Below, piece by piece: positions 58,114 through 64,000 of a stretch of 64,000 bases of DNA. Both the position numbers and the translations under genes were made by a program. The notes beneath the pieces are model-generated. The model was not told the DNA's origin and did no database searches. It saw only the letters and a program-made list of their open reading frames with translations. Numbering within the stretch: the stretch's first letter is position 1; each line of letters begins with the position of its first letter. Origin of the DNA: Rhizophagus clarus (taxonomy: Eukaryota > Glomeromycota > Glomeromycetes > Glomerales > Glomeraceae); the NCBI GenBank assembly GCA_015698045.1, contig BLAL01000229.1, positions 1 to 64,000 of the forward strand, read 5' to 3'.

Positions 58114-59929
58114 ATGCCAGAATTGACATCTTCTGTCCAAATCGTAAATCCGACTTCTGGTAAGTATTTACTTTTACGTTTGTTTGCTTTCTATTAATTA
58201 ACCACAAAACGAAATACTCATCTACTTTGCTTTAACAGCACTAAAGGAAGTAAACAAAAAAACTATGGATACACCTGTAGGAATTCTACGTAACGGTAAC
58301 GTCAATAACGCACAACAGGTACTTTTATTTTCTTAAAAATTTAGATCTACCGAGTTTTTTTTTAACCTTTTAATAATAATAGTTTCTTGGTTTATTTTAA
58401 AGTCTTATTAATTCTATAATTAAATCGGTCAATCTTTTAATAAATTATAGAGTAAGACTGTTACTACTGTTACTACAATAATCTCTGATACTTCTGATTC
58501 GGAACAAGAAGGTTCTAACCAACCAGAGTATGGTCAAGAATATGAAACTGAACCTGAAGGTGGTATGAATCCGGAAGAGGCTAGAGAAACATTACAACAT
58601 GAACATTTAATAAAATCCGGATATCTTAATAAAAAACAAGAAAGACGAAAAGTACAATAATGATTTTTAATATTATTATTTATAATATATATTTCTTATC
58701 TCCTCTAAATAAATTAAATCTGCGATATTTTTTTTTTTCAGAATTGGAAACGCAGATGGTTTGTGCTAAGATCAACCAAATTAGCATATTATAAGAGTGA
58801 CAAGGTAATAAAATTCATTGTTTCTTCGATTTAGTTCTAACCTAAATTTATTCTCATTTAAATTTTTCTTTATTATTTAGGAATATGAACTTCTTAAAAT
58901 TTTGGATATGAATGACGTTCATGCTGTAGCTGAAGTTAAACTCAAGAATAAACAAAATGTATTTGGTATTGTTACGCATAAACGTACATATTATGTTCAG
59001 GCCGCAAGTAAAAAAGAGCTTGATGAGTGGGTGGAAGCGATAAATAATGTCAAGAAAGTTGTGCAAGAAAGAGAATTCTTAGACGATGATGATACAGGAA
59101 GTCAGGCGGATAGTGAGGATATGTCAGGAATAAAAGGAAAATCTTCTACGGTAAAACGAATTGCCAATAAATCACCTTTGTCTGAATCGATCCCAGTCTT
59201 GGGTAGTTCTCTTTCAACGTCCCCAGAAAAAAGGACAGCTGCTATTGATATCCCAAGACCACAATCTGAATATAATGTAGAAGGAGATAATTCTTTAGTA
59301 TCATCATCATATACGTCAAATCCGAATAATGCTTCTCCTCCTTCAAGTCCGATTACGGGACAATTTGCATCAGAGAGAAAGGACAGTAGTCCTACAGCTA
59401 GTTCTGAAGAGGAAGAGGATGATGATGATGAGGAGATTGATGATGAAATAGATGATGGCACTATTCACAAAGGACTTGTATATAAATTGGATAGATATAA
59501 GGTATGAAAAATAAAAATCTGTTTTATATTTTAAATTGTTTATGCAATTTGTGATAATTCTATTTAATGTATTATAGAAAATTTGGAAGAAAAGGTGGTT
59601 CGTATTGAAGAATGATCAACTCTTATACTATAAGAATTACAAGAACAAGGTAAAAAGTATACGCGTATATATATATATTTTTTTCATCTATGGTATTATA
59701 CTAATTTATATTCATATCAATTTATTAGAATCCAAAACCTCATTTGAAAATTAATCTTGCAGACATTCTTGATGTTATTGAAACAGATCCAATTTCTAAA
59801 TCCAAACAAAATTGTTTCAAAGTTATCACACCAAAACGTACATATATCTGTTGTGTTGATGACGAAGAATCTCAGGTTGCATGGTTAGCAGCCCTTAAAG
59901 TAGCTCTGGAAAAACAAAAAAAAAATTGA
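58114..59929 (+). CDS. Tandem PH-domain protein
   Basis: Seven exons join in frame to 427 residues: 58114-58159, 58239-58318, 58451-58651, 58742-58804, 58881-59501, 59578-59649 and 59729-59929. PH1 lies at about 94-190 (IKSGYLNKKQERRKNWKRRW, then FVLRSTKLAYYKSD ... ELDEWVEAINNVKK), and PH2 at about 324-422 (HKGLVYKLDRYKKIWKKRWF ... AWLAALKVALE). Between them is a Ser/Pro-rich and acidic linker. The K-x(n)-K/R-x-R-W-F-V-L pattern in both domains is that of phosphoinositide-binding PH domains. Proteins with only two PH domains include yeast Opy1 and animal TAPPs; orthology to either is not shown. Probably a membrane-recruited adaptor. Confidence 0.85.
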
Positions 59930-61191
59930 AAATTGACTTGCTCCAAGAAGAGAACCTTATGGCATAACGAGTATCCTTGTGGAACTCATTTTTTTCCTTT
60001 GGTTAAGTATTGTAAATTGTGGATTTACTTTTATTCTAAAGGAATTATATATTGTTCCTTTTTTATTAATAATTATGTGGATATTTTTTTCTTTTTCTTT
60101 TAAATTTTTTGGATAATACAAAATTACTATATTTTTGGGACATAATATTTTATCTTTGTAATGATTTATATTAAATTCCTTAATAATTTCCCCGTAATCA
60201 TTTTACCTTTTTCACCCATAATAATTTATTCGGTTTTTACTTTTTTTACCTCTAATTTGCAAATAGACTTAAAAAAATTAATTACTCCATTCCTTTATGT
60301 ATTAATGTGTAACCTTTCTTTTTCCTATATTCCCTATATATCATAAATTCCTTTTTAATCTTAATTTCTTACTCTTAAAACTCTCTTTTAATTTGATTTG
60401 TAATTTTATATTTCCTTAGACAAAAAGTTTTTTTTTTTTTTAAAAAAAAAAAAAAATTAGCGAAATTAAAATATTTGGAGAGTTTCTTACCACATTCAAA
60501 TTTGTTTCCAAACCTTTTTTAGATTTATTTTTACAAATAATTCTACGGGGGACATTATTTTTATTACCTACATATCATACGTATGTTGTTAATATCAAAA
60601 ATTTTACAAAGAAAAAATAAATATTTATTTGCTTTTTTTTTGTTTAAAATATTGTTACAAATTCTTCTAAATTTGTTAATTGCTATAGAAATTTGCCATC
60701 GCATATTATTTTAACATTCTTTATCTCAATCTTAATTCCTTATGCAAGTTTTTTTCTCAATTCTTCTGATTTCATCTTTGCTTTATATTATAAATAATTT
60801 TCTTTGAATATGATTTTTCAGTCCGGTTCCGTTTAGTTTTAGAACGTAATAATAATAAATAAATAAAATATAAAATTACGTACAGTATCAAGTCAATTTA
60901 TTAAGAATGCCATTAAGTTAAAAAAGAACAGCTCCAAACGTAAAGATCAGTCCGTCGAAATTAAGTTCCTGCTTTTACAATTATAACGCACGTATAATTG
61001 TGTTTAAGTACCGACATTTGAGCCATCCAAGTCAGAGTAAGTTGTACTATATGATTTGCTTGACAGATATGCAAAAAATTCTCCATCACATGACACGACC
61101 AATAGGATTTTTGTACGAAAATTACGAAACTCGAACACCACGAAAAAAACTTTAAGATTCGTCTGTTTTCAATTTTCTGTCATGGCGGTAA
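59930..61191. other. Spacer, PH-domain gene / SmF
   Basis: AT-rich 3' flank of the PH gene, then the upstream region of SmF. T-run and A-run back to back at 60430-60458. No gene visible. A CATCACATGACAC word lies about 105 bp upstream of the SmF ATG and is E-box-like. Confidence 0.5.
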
Positions 61192-61638
61192 GTCTATTTA
61201 ATAATATTAAAACAGACGCAAATTTTCGATGACTAATGAATACGTGTGTATAGTTTCAACCCGTAAACCCAAAACCGTTTTTACAAGAATTAACAGGTAA
61301 ACCTGTAATGGTTCGTTTGAAATGGGGCATGGAGTATAAAGGATTTCTCGTTTCTGTAGACTCCTATATGAATTTGCAGGTAATATATTTATCTGTTGCA
61401 TTCTAATTATAATTTTTTTTTTTTTAATAAATTACTTTCTAATTCTTTAGCTAGCAAATACCGAGGAATTTGTTGACGGTCAGTCAACAGGCGCTCTTGG
61501 TGAAGTATTAATCAGGTTAGTTCAATAAAGATATAATCATTTCATTTTTCATTACTTAATGGAAAATTCTTTTTTAGATGTAATAACGTTTTATATATCC
61601 GAGGAATTGAGGAAGATGTTGAAATGGGTGGAACATGA
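61192..61638 (+). CDS. SMX3: Small nuclear ribonucleoprotein SmF
   Basis: Four exons join in frame to 85 residues: 61192-61197, 61254-61379, 61451-61515 and 61578-61638. The first coding exon is only ATGGCG. The sequence has Sm1 ([20 protein letters not shown] then DSYMNLQLANTEEF) and Sm2 ([19 protein letters not shown]). [12 protein letters not shown] is the SmF signature. SmF is one of seven core proteins of the U1, U2, U4 and U5 snRNPs. The related Lsm6 lacks the NPKPFL start. Confidence 0.95.
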
Positions 61639-62929
61639 TGCTTTAAACACTTTTCTTAATAAAATTTTCATCTTGAATAACATCAATTTGAAATCACATA
61701 ATAGGCATTTTTTTTCCTGTTAAAATAAAGCATTAAAGTCACCAAAAAAACATTATGAAAAGCTTTGCAATAAATATTTCAGATATTTTTCTAGTAGGAT
61801 AGCAATCTAAAGTATACACCATATATATCAAATAATAATACTGTAATACTAAATTTTATATTCATTTCATTCAAATCTAATAGAATATTTTAGAATGGTA
61901 TTAATTATTGATTCAAGTTAAATATTGTAATTAATTAATAAAAAGATGCTTAATATAAAATCAAAATCAAATAAATATTTAATTAAAGAATTTTTTTTAG
62001 GATTTAAATAGTTTAAATATTATTTTTCATATCAAATTTTACATAAAATTAAATTTCAAAATCCAAATTTTAAAATCAAAATTCAAAACTAAAAGTCAAA
62101 ATTAAAAGTAATCTATCCAATTTTTGTAAATATAAAAATCACTTTAAATCCTTTTTATATATTTTTTCATATAGATTTTTTGATAAGGTTAAACTAATTT
62201 TTATAAAGAGAGCCTAAAGTGAAGTAGTTGATAACTTATATTAAAAAATACAAGATGCTAAAGAAAAGGTTTATAATACCAATCATATAATGAATCTGAA
62301 TTACATGATTCAGATTTTATCATGTAATTTATTCAGAATAGTTATCAGGATCAACATAGTATTTTATAGAGTCTAAGAACTGGCATCCAGTTCATAAAAT
62401 ACCATATTTTGCTGATAATAAGCATCCCAACAAATGGATTAATAAAATGTTAAATAAAAGCCCATTTACATTGATATTTTGCACTATCATTGCTCTTATA
62501 TATGTGAATCATTGGTATTTATTTCACCTTCTCTGGAAAGCTATATCAGAAGTTATATCAATTTTAAATAGCAAAAAAAGGGGTGCTTATTTACCACAAA
62601 ATACGATACATATCATGTGTAGAATAAATAACCTATCGGCTGATACTAAAAGGCCAATAGGCCAGCATTATAAACTGATATCCACCAGTATTAAGTCGAT
62701 TATAACCTTAATGTGAGCTGCCAAATCATGGTTCTACTTTTAGATGACTCCTAAATATAATAATTATTATATGATTTATATTATCATAAATGTTATCTTT
62801 AAAAATCAGATTTTGGAGATTTTTAATAAGTATAGCCAATATTAAAAACATGCGTACCAATTTTTAATTAATCAAAGCCGATTTTAGTATTGTTTCGTTA
62901 ACAAAAATAAGAAAAAAAATTGAGATTTT
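61639..62929. other. AT-rich spacer, no supported gene
   Basis: No recognisable gene. The 89-codon ORF at 62447-62716 is hydrophobic at first and has no domain. A small inverted pair (ACATGATTCAG / CATGTAATTTATTCAG) lies near 62300-62340. Confidence 0.45.
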
Positions 62930-63890
62930 TTACCTTCGAAATTTTGCCTTAGACCTACAAAAAAAAACAAAGACGATTAGCTAAACGTCTTGTTTAAACA
63001 AAAATAAAAAAAAAAAATATGTTTACCTTTGAAATTCCATCCAATACACTAGTCAAAAAAGAAATATTTAGCCTAAAATTGACAGGTAGAATATAGATCT
63101 AATTGTGGTCAGATTTGCATCAAATTGAGGTTTATAATTTTGGCGCAATTCTGCTGTCAATCAAACAAAATTATTCAATCATTTAGACCATTTGTTCGAT
63201 CCTAATTACAACTTTTATTGTTATTTGTTTGACCTTATCAATATTAATTATTTATTTTACATTAATTTACAAATAAATTTAAAAAATAAAACTAACACCT
63301 AAATAATACAACAAAAACCCACTATAAAATAAAACTAACAAAAACTACCTATTTATTACATATTCAATAATGGTCTAAAAACGAAACCTACAAAATAAAG
63401 AAACGATTAGTCCATATAATTAAAATATATTTAAGGTTTGAAATATTTTGAAATTTACCGTTCACATTAAAACTTGGAATTTGTGTAAACGAAATTGTAA
63501 CTAGCATCCAAATTCAATGTCCAGAATTCAGAAAGAAACTTACAGTCTTTGAAGATATGATCCAATCATTTACAAGAGTAGAAAGTCCAAAAGTAGCAAC
63601 CAACCTGAAATTTAAAAAAAAAGTAAAAAATGGCAGCAGCTGTTTCCTAATAAAAAAAATAGTTCATAATACTTACGAATTTTGCCTCAGAAATTTCCAC
63701 CCAAAACCTGGATTAAAAACAGGAATATTTAGTAAATCATTCCTTTTCTTAAAAATAAAATAAAATAAAACTAAGTTCGTAACATATATGGACTTAGTTC
63801 CTTTTTCATCTTGAAAGTTCTCTGAATTCTAAAAATAAAATAGAATTCTGTGCATCCAAGAAACTGAAGAATTGCCTATAAAAAAATGAA
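62930..63890 (-). repeat. Minus-strand mini-exon-like units
   Basis: Read on the minus strand, short segments with splice-like borders recur. Examples: TTTGTAG then GTCTAAGGCAAAATTTCGAA then G|GTAAAA (near 62937-62960), TTTCAAAG|GTAAAC (near 63028) and AATCCAG then GTTTTGGGTGG ... GCAAAATTC|GTAAG (63676-63710). They share a GG(C/T)AAAATTTC-type core. The spacer at 62965-63025 contains an AAGACG / CGTCTT inverted pair around TTTAGCTAAT. The design resembles the arrays at 8.2-9.1 kb and 13.7-16.1 kb, though the cores differ. Confidence 0.4.
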
Positions 63891-64000
63891 AAATAAACTG
63901 TTAATAACAGTTTATTAGAAACAAAACAATTAAAAAAAAGCCACTAATCTAACCCTGTCCCGCGCATCCAACCAAAGTTCTTACAATAAAGAAATAAATA
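63891..64000. other. Window end
   Basis: AT-rich, nothing recognised. The repeat region probably continues past the window edge. Confidence 0.5.

Noticed and set aside
59102..59461. Minus-strand Ser-rich ORF
   Set aside because: Antisense of the acidic linker exon of the PH-domain gene.
62447..62716. 89-codon ORF with a hydrophobic start
   Set aside because: No domain, no splice partner, AT-rich composition like the surrounding spacer.

Overview
The window is the left end of a eukaryotic chromosome. It opens with about 550 bases of CCCTAA repeats (TTAGGG telomere, C-rich strand) and continues into very AT-rich DNA carrying intron-dense genes with GT-AG introns, mostly 50-150 nt long. The single-copy genes are fungal-type or pan-eukaryotic: SNT1/NCoR-like, CLU1, NUP188-like, TAF9, RFC2, PRP18, SmF and PSMG3. 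The AT-richness, the repeat types (a SAM-domain/zinc-ribbon gene family, Tc1/mariner DDE elements, LINE ORF1 copies) and the gene style fit an early-diverging fungus. An arbuscular mycorrhizal fungus close to Rhizophagus is my best guess, as inference from style and not from a search.

Layout. 1-550 is the telomere. 551-1010 is a GC-richer subtelomeric island with CACGTG sites and a strong hairpin. About 1560-3083 holds roughly 13 tandem units of about 118 bp. About 2733-7105 is a tandem duplication of a block of about 2.2 kb; each copy holds a row of tiny exon-like segments and a long pyrimidine-rich intron-like stretch. About 8190-9075 and 13700-16130 hold an array of short exon-like units whose putative branch points sit in hairpin loops. 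That array is broken by a 3.4-kb mariner-like transposon (9845-13276) carrying a passenger gene, and by a 2-kb LINE ORF1-only insertion (13925-15954) with a 14-bp target-site duplication. From 17.6 kb on the DNA is euchromatin-like with one gene every 2-4 kb. The last kilobase returns to exon-like mini-units, on the minus strand.

Genes in order: SNT1/NCoR-like corepressor (-), CLU1 (+), NUP188-like nucleoporin (-), four-TM protein (-), PARG-like glycohydrolase (+), TAF9 (-), CKS1 with a poly-Q N-terminus (+), RFC2/human RFC4-type clamp-loader subunit (-), PRP18 (+), mitochondrial GatA/HER2 amidase (-), FYRN/FYRC protein of TBRG1 type (+), SANT-domain protein (-), PSMG3-type proteasome chaperone (+), SRR1-like protein (-), tandem PH-domain protein (+), SmF (+). 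I joined exons by hand. Apart from the SRR1-like 3' end, every multi-exon host model closes in frame from ATG to stop with splice phases that agree, which is the main internal check. Most genes are housekeeping and not functionally linked. Several are divergent pairs with short shared upstream regions (SNT1/CLU1, four-TM/PARG, RFC2/PRP18, SRR1-like/PH). PRP18 and SmF are both splicing factors, and SNT1-like, the SANT protein, TAF9 and the FYR protein are all chromatin or transcription proteins.

The most unusual features are the mini-exon/hairpin-intron arrays and the mariner-like element that carries a decayed zinc-ribbon/SAM gene next to an uninterrupted transposase with a DD34K catalytic triad.
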